Below are positions 13,534 to 25,055 of a DNA stretch of 64,000 nt, piece by piece. The notes beneath the pieces were generated by a model, which did no database searches, was not told the DNA's origin, and was given only the letters and a program-made list of their open reading frames with translations. Each line of letters opens with the position of its first letter. Position 1 is the stretch's first letter. Source of the DNA: Siderastrea siderea (lineage: Eukaryota; Cnidaria; Anthozoa; Scleractinia; Rhizangiidae); assembly GCA_964030785.1 (NCBI GenBank), contig OZ034975.1, positions 40,001,569 through 40,065,568 of the forward strand, written 5' to 3'. The position numbers and the translations under genes were made by a program.

Positions 13534-15151
13534 CTAGAACACATTGAAACAAAAGTGGTTAGAATTTTTTTCTAAGTCCTGAAGTTGCCAGGTTGTATAC
13601 AATAAGATTATATTTTAAATAGCCTAATCAGTGTATATAATAACATTATATGTTGAAAATGTTGAAAAGCTAATAAGAGTTTTTTTTTAACTTGTTCTTC
13701 AAGGATTACAAAGTAAAGATGGACAAACTTAATTTGTCATCGTGGTTGATTTTCAGTCTTTCACGTAAAAAAACCCGAACCTTTGAAGGCAGCGTAATGA
13801 GTCACTCAATGAAATGTTAAATTGTTGTCATCAAATTAGGACTTTTTGTCGCAGTGATATCTAAAGGTGCTGTTTGTGAAGGCTAACAAGCAGTATTTAA
13901 GTGTAGTGAAAAGGCTTCTTCAATAAAAGCTATTAGAGTGCGATAGCCCTCCTTCTGTGTCTCCCGCGCGGCCAAGACAGACACTTTGTTTAAAGGTCAT
14001 AGATTATGAACAAAAACTAAGTCGTTATGGAGACTTAACAGAGTCCAAGCTGCTACAAACTGAAGCTTATTCCAAACCAGTACGTAGTTGTTCTGCCCTA
14101 CCTATGCACAGATGACTTTAAAACGTACCTGACGACGTTTGTCTTGCCTTGTTTTCTGGTGTGACACGTGTAGTAGGAGAGGAAGAGAAAGGTTTCCTAG
14201 AAGCTGCATAAAAAAAAAATTATAAGTGACTTTATGTTTCAAGTACATGTGCATATGATGTTATATCCACATGTTTCTCTTAACATTCACGAGAACTATC
14301 TAGGCACGATAAAAGTCTTACTGAAAGGTACGGAGTACATTAAACTGTGTTCAGACAAGAGCACATAAATAAGACTTACATGAACTTGTAACTATAACTA
14401 CGATAGAGAAGCTGGCAGAACCCTGGCTATTTGTCGCAGTACAAGTATAATTTCCACCATGACTATCATTCACGTTATGCAAACGGAGATGTTTTTCAGT
14501 TGTAACGACCTCGCCAGCTGCATTTGTCCAAACATACTGTGGTCTAGGGCTGCCATTTGCATGACATGTGACATAGGCACACTCCCCAGCAGTTACTGTC
14601 CGTGTTCAGTGACCTACACAGACAAATGGGACAAACAAGCATACGTGAGCGATTTTTACACGCAACACAATTGCCCAGTACAAGTAACAATAAAAATGCA
14701 CACGGGTGCATTTTTCCAAGGCAAGGAAGGTTATTTAATTTATTTTCACCTGTAACCTCAATCCTTATGTTGTATGCCCAATCAGTGTCCGCCAAGTCAA
14801 TCTTGCACTGGAATGTAGCATTCTCTCTTTCAGTCACGGTGTTTATTCTCAAAGTAGAAAACTCATTCGAACTGTGGACACTGAACCGAGTTCGGTAACC
14901 ATCCCTGTTACTTATTTTAGAACGTCTGGCAGTTACAATTCCTACAGTATCTTGCGAGTTGATGCCATTTTTAATGATAAAGGAGGTGAAATAGATGCTT
15001 TGACCAGGTAAGAGAGTGTAATTCCACCTGACGATAACATTGGTACTTCCATTTAGCACTTGAATAACAGCAGTTTGAATGTCAGCGGGATCACTTCCTC
15101 CGTTAGTTTGATTCCAAGCTGGAAGAGGGGCAGTCCACATAAATATAGCAC
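13429..15151 (-). CDS. Ig-superfamily single-pass membrane receptor, partial gene (four exons)
   Basis: Four minus-strand exons can be placed by splice sites and reading frame, all with phase-1 borders. Exon a (15,151-14,750, 134 codons) encodes a V-like Ig domain with a RWNYTLLPG-type strand and an ATFQCKI cysteine strand. Exon b (14,595-14,380, 72 codons) encodes an I-set domain with VTCHANGSPRP and the GNYTCTA Y-x-C motif; its donor is GTAAGT. Exon c (14,203-14,129, 25 codons) is a Ser/Thr/Pro stalk. Exon d (13,533-13,429, 35 codons) encodes a hydrophobic transmembrane helix followed by WWMRR; it ends at a strong GTGAGT donor, so a cytoplasmic exon probably follows at lower coordinates. 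Signal peptide and first exons were not found. It likely acts as a surface adhesion or recognition receptor; no ligand can be inferred. The acceptor of exon b has a weak pyrimidine tract, and a nearer-consensus acceptor upstream would bring in a stop codon. Confidence 0.7.
14380..14595 (-). other. Exon encoding I-set Ig domain
   Basis: A 216-nt phase 1-1 exon with both Ig cysteines (VTC and YTC) and the core tryptophan (YVW). It is the membrane-proximal domain, because the stalk and transmembrane exons follow. Confidence 0.7.
14750..15151 (-). other. Exon encoding V-like Ig domain
   Basis: The acceptor is TTCTTTCAG and the donor GTGAAA. The 402-nt exon is symmetrical (phase 1-1), typical of shuffled Ig domain exons. 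It encodes several N-x-S/T sequons. Confidence 0.7.
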
Positions 15152-15724
15152 CTGAAAGAAGGGTCAAATGTAATCTATCACTTTCAATCTCTTAATCTTT
15201 AACACTAAGTACGTAAGGAACGACCATCACAAAGCAAATAAGGAGAATCACCATTCTCGACCAACATCAGCATGGAATACTTATTAGGGGGACTCTGGTT
15301 TACAATCTTCTTTCACAGTAAGAACATGAGACGGGGCCTTTAGGAGTCCGCTTAACCCTCTTTTTCTGTCGTGTTGTTTTTCTTAACTACGTTTGTTAAC
15401 TTTCGTTCTAAACTATGCTTTTGCAGTATTGTAATGATATTTAGGTTTACAACATATATATTTTTCCGTGTCGTCATTTTCAACTGTATGGCTGCAGGCT
15501 TGGGATCCAATATGGCGGCGTCTTAATTCAAAATAGCTGGTTCGAGACGTCACTGTGACGTCATAAAACGTCATAACTGACACGTCATAAACCTAATCTG
15601 TTAAGGTATTGACGTGCTAAAACGTTCCAATTTTAATTACAAAAGGTATAATACTTTTCGACATCTATCGGGGGGAACCCCCAGGCTCAGAAACTCAAAC
15701 AAAGCCCAGGCAAAATAGGGTTAA

Positions 15725-16040
15725 TTTATCTTGCAAGTGGTCTGAAAGCCACCAAACGTTTGGTCAGGCTTAGCCTGACGAAATGAACGCTCGTTTAATA
15801 TTCGGTCTCTTAGGCCGCCATTAATTTTGGATGCAAATAAAAAATAAACCCATCGTCCTCTCAACTGGAATCTTTTTTTGGCTCGCCCAAACCCTCTGTC
15901 AGTTTCATTATCCAAGATGGCTGCATATCGGATTATTCATCGCTCGCCCAGCAAAATACGCCTGCTCTGCAGGCTAGGTCAAGCTTAGGTGGTTTCCATT
16001 GTAGCAGAACAGAATTGTTGTCAGACCACTTGCAAGATGA
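15725..16040. mobile_element. Possible small MITE with TCTTGCAAGTGGTCTGA ends
   Basis: The 17-mer TCTTGCAAGTGGTCTGA near 15,729 is repeated as its exact complement near 16,020. The pair bounds about 310 bp without coding capacity. Target duplication not resolved. Confidence 0.4.
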
Positions 16041-16139
16041 ATTTAATGTCTCCATTCATTACTGCACTACTCCCTCTTTGTTTTTGTTCGTTTCCTTTTT
16101 TGTACGAAGTGGTTTAAATTGAGTCGTGTCATTCGTTGA

Positions 16140-16447
16140 GCCTAGTTTACACGCTACGATTAGTCGGCTGTATTTGTCTGCCCGACAACATCGGGCGCGA
16201 CTCGTAGGTGTAATTTGCCACCGGATTCACATCCGACTCGAATCGGCCCGATTCAAAAAAGCTGTCGAAGTGCAGCAGATTTTTCTCATGTCGGGCCGAC
16301 GTTCTTAAAAAAGCCGCCATTCATAGAATCGGCTGTCCGATACTGCGTGGCCGACAAATTGGGCCGACCCGGAGACGACAGATTGTAAGATGTAAACACA
16401 GTGCTTCGATAATGACGAGGCAACAAATAGTAGCGTGTAAACCGGCC
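16140..16447. mobile_element. MITE with 18-bp TIRs and TTGA target duplication
   Basis: The left end reads GCCTAGTTTACACGCTAC and the complement of the right end GGCCGGTTTACACGCTAC. Both sides are flanked by TTGA (16,136-16,139 and 16,448-16,451). The interior is rich in TCGGGC/GCCGAC words and does not code. It is a small non-autonomous DNA transposon; superfamily not assigned. Confidence 0.65.
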
Positions 16448-17513
16448 TTGATTTTCTAGCAAATGAAAACCAGCAAACCTAACACTGCGTATTATATGGA
16501 TTTATTTTTGAAAATAGACAGATATTCATTCTCATTCAGGCTCAACTAACAACAGCAAGAGTATCTAATAAGAGGCGATTCTGGTTTAGAATATTCCTTC
16601 ACAGTGAGGAAACGATATTAACGTGGTGACTGGCAGAGAAGGGTTTTTGGGATACAGTTAACCCAATAAGATGCCACCATGTGCTGTTCTCCATACGACG
16701 GTCAGCAAGGAAAGCTAGTATAGCACCCACAGATTACCTACATATGCCTTAACGTAATATAATCATGCACAGATGTTTTCCTTTCCTACTAGCAATATCT
16801 ATTTCGTAAAAAAATTGCACTGACGTCTATGAAACGTTCTGCTTCCATTAACAGAATGATCGCCAGGTGCGTTCCTGGCCATTTTTTACCTGTAAGCCAG
16901 GATGCACAAGATGAAAAAAAATGTTTAATATATAGCATAATACTGATTACAGGTACCTGAATTGATACAAGCTTTGTGACCTGCAAGTTTCGCATTTGCA
17001 GTATGGGAAGCAGTCTAGTCTACAGACTTAAACTTGGACCAAGGCAACATAAGGAATGTTTAATGTTATTATCAAGTTTTTTTTTTAAAACCCTACAGGC
17101 GAAATATGACTCCTATAGGCACTTAATAGGAACTTATCTCGCTTCTGGGTTTAAAAGTAGTAGGACTATTTCAGTATGACTAACAAATAGTGCAGAGCAC
17201 TAGTCAAAATAGAACCAACAGTTTCATCTAGAATCTAGATCAAGAATAGACATCGCGTTATTGTCATTATTGTAGCTGATTACGAATTTTGAACATCATG
17301 CTACATTTAACAATACTTTCAGTCCGCACGCCAGATTTACACAGTTGTACGGATTGGCTATGGTTTAGTGCTGTACCATGAAATAGTTACGAGATGGAAT
17401 TTCAAAGTGAAACGTGACGTGTATAAACAAGATCATAGTACACTAGCTCGCTAAAATGCAGGGTCAATGCCAACCTTACGTTTCAGTTATAAATGTTCAA
17501 TCGGCGCAGCTTC

Positions 17514-17885
17514 TTAGCACAAACCTCCTGGACGACTTAAGACCAGACAGCCTGTCAGCTTGCATGGTAGACCGCATATAGGTCTTAACCCACTCCGCAT
17601 AGTACTAAAAGAACACTCAGGGGTTGCTGTCGACATGGGCATTGTGACAAGGATGGTGAGGATGGCCGTAACATAAGGATACAGTTCTTTATTGGTGCCG
17701 CAAAGCGTATGCTGCAGAGTGGTTGGTTTGTCTTCTGGGTCAACGTGTGCCCACTTCGCTTTCCATCGCACAATCTCACCATCAAACACGGCTCCTTCCG
17801 TTAAGTCGGGTTCATCAGTATGTGTTGAAAATATTGTCTGTCGTGTCGAGAATAACAAGCAGTGCGAGCCACAAGAATCCACCAC
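17514..17885 (-). pseudogene. hAT-family transposase C-terminal fragment
   Basis: The 123-residue frame contains LYPYVTAILTILVTMPMSTA followed by ECSFSTMR, then a KLTGCLVLSRP-like end. This is the signature of the C-terminal hAT dimerisation domain, including the conserved hydrophobic strand, C-x-S-F-S-x-M-R and the downstream leucine-rich helix. The RNase H-like catalytic part is not seen, and the typical histidine of the final helix is replaced. It is most likely a decayed copy, or an exon of a domesticated hAT gene whose other exons were not found. Confidence 0.7.
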
Positions 17886-17899
17886 TTATCAGAAAATTG

Positions 17900-19540
17900 A
17901 TCAGATATGACCTCGAGATCAAAGCCTTAAAAATGCGACGCCGAAGTTGTAACGGCTCAATTCATTCACCATTTAAGAACCCTCCAAACTAAATTCACTA
18001 CAAAACCCCAAGAAGCAAAATTGGTCAAAAGACCGAAATAAGGCGTGGCGTACAAAGATGTGAAGTAGGAGTCGTGCAGGCCTTCCAAACCCATTTTATA
18101 TCCGGGAAAGATAATTACAAAAAGAAACTCGATTTCGCGGAATTCTGAGCCTGACAGTGAGTGTGAGGTATTACGACAGCTACCACGAATTTTCAATCCC
18201 TAGCTCTTTGTTGACTTTTGGGACGGACTTCACTTGACACTCTTGACAAAACCTGTTGGAAGTTTTCATAGTGCAATAACCCGCGGGCCCATATACATTT
18301 TTGAGAAATTTCAATAAAAAACTTGTAAGCCCGTGCTTACCTGGCTTATAGGCAGGTACTCGCCTGATCGCGTTAATGCAGTGAAGAATAAAAGAAAATG
18401 TTTGCTTGGAAGTATAGAAAAAGTCAAGAACCATTTTTCCTTCCAGGTCGTAGCTGTGAGCGACAACCGTTAGTCCATGAGTATTTTTCCTGTTCAGTAT
18501 AATAGTGGTTATAAATATCAATCTTGGAGAAACAATAAAACAAACCCAGTTTTTCGAGAATCGTGCGTCTAGCCATCCAAATATCAACAGCAACATTGCA
18601 GTGACTGTGGATTCTGCTATCAAATAAATCTTGTTTACTGTACCTAATTACACCTACCCACCATTTTTTACACATCATGGCTATAATGGGATCATCTTGT
18701 ATGCATACAGAAAATAGACAGACACGTTGTCTCTGAAACATCGGAACAGGAAAACAATACTTTTTTTGGAAATTTTGGGCACCCGCCCATCCGACTGAAA
18801 GTTGCCAACTGAAGACCTTTAGTTTTCAAGTCCCGTGGCTACCTAAATAAGTTTATTCTAACAAAAGATGGAATATTCAACATGTCGCGAGCGTGGGACA
18901 AAGAAAAACCTACTTTTCAAAAGATTTTATTTTGCATTTTTAATTCTGGTATGCTGTTGCTATATAATAACTAAAATATCCCCAAGAGAAACCGTAATAA
19001 GCTTTCTGGAGCTCAGAACGATATTGATGTACTAGAAAAGAAACAGAACACATCCATAGTCTAAACTCAACCATTAACGTTTAGTACTGGAAAGATGTAA
19101 CCGTTACATACACGGTGTTCGCCTGTGAAAAAAAGCTGCCGTAGCCCAGCGGTAGCATTATGGAAAGCAATTTTATGGGACGTTTTCCAGCCATTTATTT
19201 CTTAAAATATTCAATGAAAAACGAGAAACAAGCAGGAAAACACGGAAATGTAGCTCAGCAAGGTATCTTGCTGTTACGCCAGTAATTAGCTTGGTAAATT
19301 TAAAGAGAAAAAAGAAATAGAAAACTCACCTGCTTTATGACAGAAATGACAAATTCAAGCAGTAACAACATAAATTACGCGATCGGCGACATGATTGCAA
19401 TGATAACCACTGAGACAAAATATCTGTAAAATCGGAAACAATCTTTTCGAAGAATGATGCCCAATGAAAAGAACTTTACACGAAACCAAGGGATCAGTCT
19501 AATCTATCGAAAATTTGCATAAATAAAATTTACCTTACAT
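17900..19540. other. Intergenic DNA, no gene recognised
   Basis: Two overlapping minus-strand frames (18,180-18,741) have no recognisable domain and no convincing splice context. Nothing else structured is visible. Confidence 0.4.
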
Positions 19541-19549
19541 GAAGTTAAC

Positions 19550-20390
19550 GAAAGTCGTATGTCCATGAAAGGGTATTGAAAACTGGCTTCCATATTTGTG
19601 TCTTTTTATTATCGTATGTTTCAAAAATCTTATGAATGGTGCTGAATTTTATTCTACTGATAACAACGGCAAAATGGTGTTGGAAAACAGTTTCGTGTAA
19701 ATTAACATAAATCTTAATGGCCCTGTGACTAAATTCAAGGGATAAAAATAATATATTGTTGGTTCTAAAATTATGAACAGAAAATATTTTTAAAGGATTT
19801 GACTCCTCCCGTATCGATGAGCAAACCGACCTAGGGAAAATAACCTAACAATATTTTTCTTTCAAAAACAAAAAAGTAAATAGTTAGCTTTGAAAAGAGA
19901 ATAGTAATAATAAATACATCTCTTACGAATGCAACACCATATATAAGCTTCTTGGACTAAAACGGAACACGTAATTAGTCAAGGGTTCCCAAGAACAACC
20001 ATTTTGCGACCAAATAAAGCTTCATTTTTGCCACAATATCCTAATAAAGAAAAAACGTAGTGGCTGTAAAGTATAAAGATGATACCCAAACAAGGGTCAC
20101 GTATCAAAGATAATACCAGGGTAAATACATAAGTTCAGATTCCGCTTTCGGCAAAAACATACTATTTAGAGAAATTCCTAAATAGGTGAATGATATGTCT
20201 CATCTATAATCATCAATTTACTGGTCAAGCGTCTTTACTGACATCTTTTTTTTCCCTTACGCTTCATTGCTCGTTATTTATCCTGAAGTTTTTTTGAATT
20301 GCGCAAACATGCCAATAAAGACAGTATTTAACTTTCGTTTTCTTTGTTATTTTAAAAATCGGTTACTTTCATTCAAAAGAAGAAGAAGCG
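19550..20390. repeat. Segmental duplication copy B, left half
   Basis: Collinear with about 3,500-4,440. It ends at AAATCGGTTACTTTCATT followed by a GAA-rich tract, exactly where the tandem mobile element array begins. Its right half continues at 44,540. Confidence 0.75.
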
Positions 20391-20574
20391 AAGAAGAAGA
20401 AAAAAAGAAGAAAAAAAAAGAAGAAGAAGACGAAGAAGACGAAGAAGACGAAGAAGACGAAGAAGAAGAAGAAGAAGAAGAAGAAGAAGAAGAAGAAGAA
20501 GAAGACGAAGAAGAAGAAGAAGAAGAAGAAGAAGAAGAAGAAGAAGAAGAAGAAGAAGAAGAAGAAGAAGAAGA
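20378..20574 (+). repeat. (GAA)n microsatellite
   Basis: About 200 bp of GAA repeats with GAC interruptions abut the left end of the tandem element. The paralogous site at 4,442 has only four to five GAA units, so the tract expanded in this copy. The long Glu- or Leu-rich frames across it are artefacts. Confidence 0.9.
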
Positions 20575-21044
20575 TCGTTTCCCAAAATTTCAGTTCCTGA
20601 TTTTAAAAACCCTAAAATAGTTCTGACTACCGCGCAAATCTCTCCATAACTACGTTTCCAAGTAGGTTTATGTAGGGCACTGCTAAAACTTACGTTTTAC
20701 CGGCTTTTGCCAAAAATATACCTCAAATGGGAAGGTTTATGTTCCAAAGCGTTCCTTATAAGAGGAACAGCTACAAAAAAGGCACACTTGTTCCTAAAAC
20801 AGTGTTAAAAGATGATGGCCTTAAATTTATATCAGCAAAACAAGGGTTTTCCCAGAGCTATCTTATTCCATGATACAAAAGTGAGTCCCTTTGTCCCCGG
20901 CATATCCGTGATCTCCGTTGAATGTATACAATTGTGCAAATCAGAACAAACTAAATAGGAAATAGATCACAGACACAAATGGCGAAACACTCACGCTCAA
21001 TGAAAAGAGTAAAAAGGAATATCAACTTAAACAAGCTCCAACTA

Positions 21045-21201
21045 CTATTCCCCGCTATCTCCGTTTTATCCGTCATACTAAAGAAATAATGAAACTTTTA
21101 GTCAGATCTCAGTAGTCAAAATATCTCAAGTAAATCGGGGATAACGGATACAACGGGGACAGAACTTACATTATTATTATTACACTTATTATTATTATTA
21201 T

Positions 21202-21242
<41 letters not shown>

Positions 21243-21474
21243 TTCTTAATATATTCCTATATATATACTGTAAGCTGTGTCCCCGCCGTCTCCGTTGTCT
21301 CCGTTGTACTTTATATTATTTTATATTCCTTGAAGCTGATCTGATGTACTGTAAGTTCTGTCCCCGTTGTATCCGTTATCCCCGATTTACTTGAGATCTT
21401 TTGACTACTGAGATCTGAGTGAAAATGCAATTATTTCTTTAGTGAAACGGATAAAACGGAAACAACGGGGAACA
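21045..21474. repeat. Element palindrome, unit 1 (one arm reduced)
   Basis: The outer parts (TATTCCCCGCTATCTCCGTT and AACGGAAACAACGGGGAACA) are still inverted. Most of the left inner arm, present in units 2-4, is missing and replaced by TTA repeats. Confidence 0.7.
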
Positions 21475-21509
21475 GCACTGAGAGATATTTTGATTACTGT
21501 GAACCCACT

Positions 21510-21625
21510 GTAAATACGCATTCATTCATTCATTCATTCATTCATCCATTGATTCATTCATTCATTCAATCATTCATTCATTCATTCACTCATTCATTGA
21601 TTCATTTATTCATTCATTCAAGTTA
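21510..21625 (+). repeat. (CATT)n microsatellite, unit 1
   Basis: Tandem ATTC units with a few interruptions follow the palindrome. Equivalent tracts lie near 26,920-27,025, 32,338-32,440 and 37,760-37,845 in the other units. Confidence 0.85.
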
Positions 21626-22088
21626 ACGTGCGTTATCTAAATAGTGTGACGGATACGCCGAGAAAAGCTATTAATTACAACTGTGCTGCACAAAAGAATA
21701 ATCCTTTCAATTAGCTCGCTAGTATTTTAAAAATATCGTTAAGCTTTTTGTTGATTCTGGAAATGCTTGTTCGCTAAAAAAAGTGTTAAGGTGACATGTT
21801 TTTAAGGCATTGATCATATGCCGGTATGAATGTTTAGTTTGCGCTTCATTGTTTTCCAGATTCTTTATTACACTGTTTGCCAAGGAGAAGCAGTTATGTA
21901 ACCACTGTAAATTGCTCGGGCATTTTGTTTTTGACTTGATTGTATCGAAAACAAAAAAAAATCACAGACAGGAAGTTTAAAAATGTAGCTCGTCGGGGCA
22001 CTTTTTACCACTAACCGCATATTTTTGCCCGTAAATTATCGAAAAGAAAAGATCAAACTGAGGAACGTAAACAATGAAGCTAGTATGC

Positions 22089-22096
22089 TATAAAAG
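22089..22096 (+). promoter_or_regulatory. TATA box of truncated Rep gene, unit 1
   Basis: TATAAAAG lies 36 nt upstream of the ATG at 22,132, so the leader would be very short. It is conserved at 27,508, 32,924 and 38,322 in the other units, including those whose Rep gene is truncated. Confidence 0.6.
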
Positions 22097-22131
22097 AAGT
22101 CTGAAACGTTGCTTCGTTCTCATTTCACTCG

Positions 22132-22656
22132 ATGACAGTGATGGCCACAGCACCAGCAAGGCAACTCAATAATAAGGTATGTACTAGATTTCATATTCCT
22201 TCTTCGTAGCTTTAAGACAAGTTAAGGAAGAAAAGTTGCTCTCGGTTCTTTTAGTGAACGAATTTACAAAGTTCAGCTTAAAACGTAGCAATTAACAGGA
22301 ACGAAATGCTATATTGCTTAGGCTTTTCTAACCAGTTAATCTAATAGGCATTGTAGTCTAAATATTTCCTACAGATTATTCGTCAATTTTAGTGATTCTG
22401 TGCTGACTAGTTTACTGTTTCCTTGTAATTATTTTAGGGAATCAGGAGTGCTGTGCTTAGCAAGGTCTTGCCAGCTGTCCAGGGAACTTGTTCTCTTTTG
22501 GCAGCTAAATTATCTTACAGCAAACATGAGGGAATGTCTTGTGACGATCTGTGGCTAAACATATGCCAGAAACGTGATGAATGTGACGAAAAGATAAAGA
22601 AAATGAAAGGAGTAGCATTTTTCTTCTCCGCTGTCGCCCATGTATGGCGAGAGTGA
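22132..22656 (+). pseudogene. Truncated Rep-like gene, unit 1 (two exons, 87 codons)
   Basis: Exon 1 (22,132-22,176) has 15 codons from ATG to AATAATAAG and ends at a GTATGT donor. The intron ends in ATTTTAG, and exon 2 (22,438-22,656) continues in phase 0. The protein matches the unit 4 Rep for about the first 80 residues, up to the FFFS stretch. It then runs for a few unrelated codons (HVWRE) to a stop, because the rest of the gene is deleted. Promoter, splice sites and frame are all preserved. It is therefore either a recent deletion derivative or a small expressed N-terminal fragment that might interfere with full-length Rep; expression is unknown. Confidence 0.65.
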
Positions 22657-22971
22657 TTGGTCAGACAAATGTCATCAATTGAATCCGTTTTCTGTGAAAT
22701 GAAACATTGAACTCAGTGTTTTTGCCTTTCGTAAAATTGAAATCGTATTTTTCAAGTCGAGAGTGATGCTAATAAATAATAAATAAGCGAACTACATGTA
22801 AGGAAAGGAAAGGAAAACGTCAACCTTGATTAAAAGAAAGTCACTTTTTGAATACAACTTTGCTTACTTTACTTCGACTATCTCTTACACGATAAAGGGT
22901 GCGTCGGCTCGGTCCCATATTTTATTAGACGAGTTTTGGCAGATTAGTTTGTTTCTAAACATTATGTCAAG

Positions 22972-24663
22972 CTATAGCTGCATTTTCATTCCAGCCCTTT
23001 TCTTGAGAGAGTCCGCCGTTCTTCCGTCTTGAAGTTTGAGATCGGGATCCCTCAGAATTGCCGTCCACTGCCCAAACCCGTGCCGATCGATTCCCTTCTT
23101 GAGAAAATCGTCCTCGTCTGCCGTGAATTTCAACACCCGACGATAATTTCTTTGAACTCGCAATTGGTTTGTGGGCGGGGAATCCTTTTCTTTAGGGGGC
23201 GCGCTCTTTGTTTCTGCTGTTTTGACTGGAGCTGCAAGACTTGAAGTTGAGCCGTTAAACCTCGTTTGCACTTCCCTATCCACCTCCGAGCCTTTCGTGC
23301 CTTGTAGCTTTTGTAGACACTCGTGAGCTTTGACAGCAACTTCGCGCGATCTTTGCTTTTGATAGTGAACTTTTGCAACGGCAGAACTGTGTTTTTGGTC
23401 TTCTGACAAAATTTGTTGCTCCTTGCTTGTGAGCAGATTGAGGCTTTGCGTCTCGACAATTTGACGATAGCGCGTCGGATGAATGAACTTTCCGATTGCA
23501 TCAAACACCAGTTTACTCATGACGTCGCCCAATTTGCTGTGCTGTCCTCCATTTCTCGTGATCAGAACGAACTCGCACTGGGGTTTTAGCAATGGCCTTA
23601 CGAAATTTATGTAGCTATCGAGCACCTGCATGCTTGCATCGGTCAGAATTAAGGAGTCAAATCCATATTTCCTAGCAGTCTTGAACTTTTTCTGGTCGAT
23701 GAATCCCCCGTTCTCCTTAGCTGCTCTGACCATGTCCACTGTCAAATACTGATAAGTCATAGGCCAAGATCCCTTCACCTTGATGAACAAATACACTGCG
23801 ACAAATTTCGTGGCAAATGTTAAGTCCGAAGGATTAACTTGACCTGGAATAGTTTTGCACGTCTTCACAGTGTTCTCGTAACGAGGCAAATGAAATGTCA
23901 CCACTTCTAACAGTTCTTCCATGGTTGCCCAGTGCCCCCTAGCATCCAAAGTTTCAATGTCTAGATCTTGTGTCCACTGCAGTCTCATCATCTTTGCCAC
24001 CGTCTTGCGCGCTCGTTTAAGGTACAACTCCGTTGAGGACAAATTTCGAAGAACTGTGTCTGATGCGCCGTTTATTTTTCTGAAGTCGATTAATTCGGAG
24101 ATCGCGTCAATGTAGCCCAATCGGCCACCGTGTCCGAGTTTGCATTCATCTTGCAAGCAGTCGATAAACTTGAACAACAGACTATGAGAACACAGGCTAA
24201 AGTCCAGCACTTCAAAACTCAATTCCTCTTCATCTTCGCAGCAAAATTTGAGAAATTTAAAGCATCTCTTGGCCATCTGCTGAGCTGCACGATCTTTCTT
24301 GCAACCCCCACCACTTCCAGTCAACCATTTCGTGAATAACCCGCCAATTTGGCTGGAAACTGAAAACGAAGGCATTACCCTGGCAGTTTGTTTTGTGATT
24401 TCGCCCGATGTATCATCATCGGCACGTTCTTTGGTACTTGAAACGTCGGGTTTTTCGTCAAAGAAAAAGAACCAACTGTGCTTGGTGTTCACATGTTTCC
24501 TGCAGCCACGTTGACTTTTAAATCCATCGTGATCACACCTTTGTATTGGACAGTGATACAAGCTATCTGTTTCTTCTTTTTCCAAGTGAAGCCGTTTTGG
24601 TTTTGGTGATGAGCCATCGATTTTCGACCAGTCAACCTTACCCTTTTTGTTCATGTCGGACAT
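22972..24663 (-). CDS. Tyrosine recombinase with C2H2 finger and Myb/SANT domain, unit 1
   Basis: The likely product is a 563-residue protein from the ATG at 24,663; the frame extends nine codons upstream but without an ATG. A C2H2-type finger uses C38, C43, H57 and H62. The catalytic domain of tyrosine recombinases is recognised from H395-P-T-R398 (the HxxR box), then H425 and Y434 nine residues apart, as in XerD-like enzymes; a probable beta-hairpin lysine is in the FKT motif (K328). The first arginine of the R-K-HxxR-H-Y set is expected at position 300 (GSxPMTYQYL) but is Trp here; unit 4 has Arg. Residues 509-563 form a Myb/SANT-like domain (KFTADED...GFGQW...GRTADSLKKR), recalling telobox proteins. 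The family cuts and rejoins DNA at paired core sites, here presumably the terminal arms. The W300 change suggests loss or reduction of activity. An AATAAA signal (complement of 22,921-22,926) lies just after the stop. Confidence 0.8.
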   Translation of the reverse strand: MSDMNKKGKVDWSKIDGSSPKPKRLHLEKEETDSLYHCPIQRCDHDGFKSQRGCRKHVNTKHSWFFFFDEKPDVSSTKERADDDTSGEITKQTARVMPSFSVSSQIGGLFTKWLTGSGGGCKKDRAAQQMAKRCFKFLKFCCEDEEELSFEVLDFSLCSHSLLFKFIDCLQDECKLGHGGRLGYIDAISELIDFRKINGASDTVLRNLSSTELYLKRARKTVAKMMRLQWTQDLDIETLDARGHWATMEELLEVVTFHLPRYENTVKTCKTIPGQVNPSDLTFATKFVAVYLFIKVKGSWPMTYQYLTVDMVRAAKENGGFIDQKKFKTARKYGFDSLILTDASMQVLDSYINFVRPLLKPQCEFVLITRNGGQHSKLGDVMSKLVFDAIGKFIHPTRYRQIVETQSLNLLTSKEQQILSEDQKHSSAVAKVHYQKQRSREVAVKAHECLQKLQGTKGSEVDREVQTRFNGSTSSLAAPVKTAETKSAPPKEKDSPPTNQLRVQRNYRRVLKFTADEDDFLKKGIDRHGFGQWTAILRDPDLKLQDGRTADSLKKRAGMKMQL

Positions 24664-25055
24664 CTGAGTGATCCACACAATTTGTTCCACTTACATAAAT
24701 AGTGAACAAAACACAAAGGCGACAAAAAACAATGGCTGTATTGTGCAAGTTTAAACTTGCCCCAACCTGCCCCAACTTGCCCCTGCTTGCTCAGGCATGT
24801 GTCTGCTTGCCACTGTTCATTATTCTTAAGTAAGCTTACAAATTCGAGGTGATATATGGCGTTGGTGCGATTATATTCAACCTTGCCCGGGCAAGTCTAT
24901 AAGGGCCTCGAAAAGTCTTTAAAAATCTGCTATTGACACTGCTTCGTGTTGTTTGAAACTTAAAACACTACACCAAATGTTTTTGCCAATTAAAAAGCGA
25001 TAAAATCATAGATGGCAAGAAAAGAAGAATGTTTCTGTTGAACAAGATGTACAAA

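Larger units (their letters stand above)
15200..17510. other. Intergenic DNA with small inverted-repeat elements
   Basis: Upstream of the Ig receptor exons no signal-peptide exon could be identified. One MITE (16,140-16,447) and one weaker inverted-repeat pair (15,725-16,040) are listed separately. Around 15,550-15,600 several TGACGTCA-like sites cluster. Confidence 0.4.

Noticed and set aside
18180..18741. Overlapping minus-strand frames of 147 and 105 codons
   Set aside because: No domain, no consistent splice sites and mixed composition.
20267..20620. 117-codon acidic frame and its poly-Leu antisense
   Set aside because: It is translation of a (GAA)n microsatellite.
23551..23560. Arg versus Lys difference (ITRNGG in units 1-3, LTKNGG in unit 4) as loss of the catalytic lysine
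   Set aside because: The beta-hairpin lysine more likely lies in the FKT motif further upstream, which is conserved in all units.
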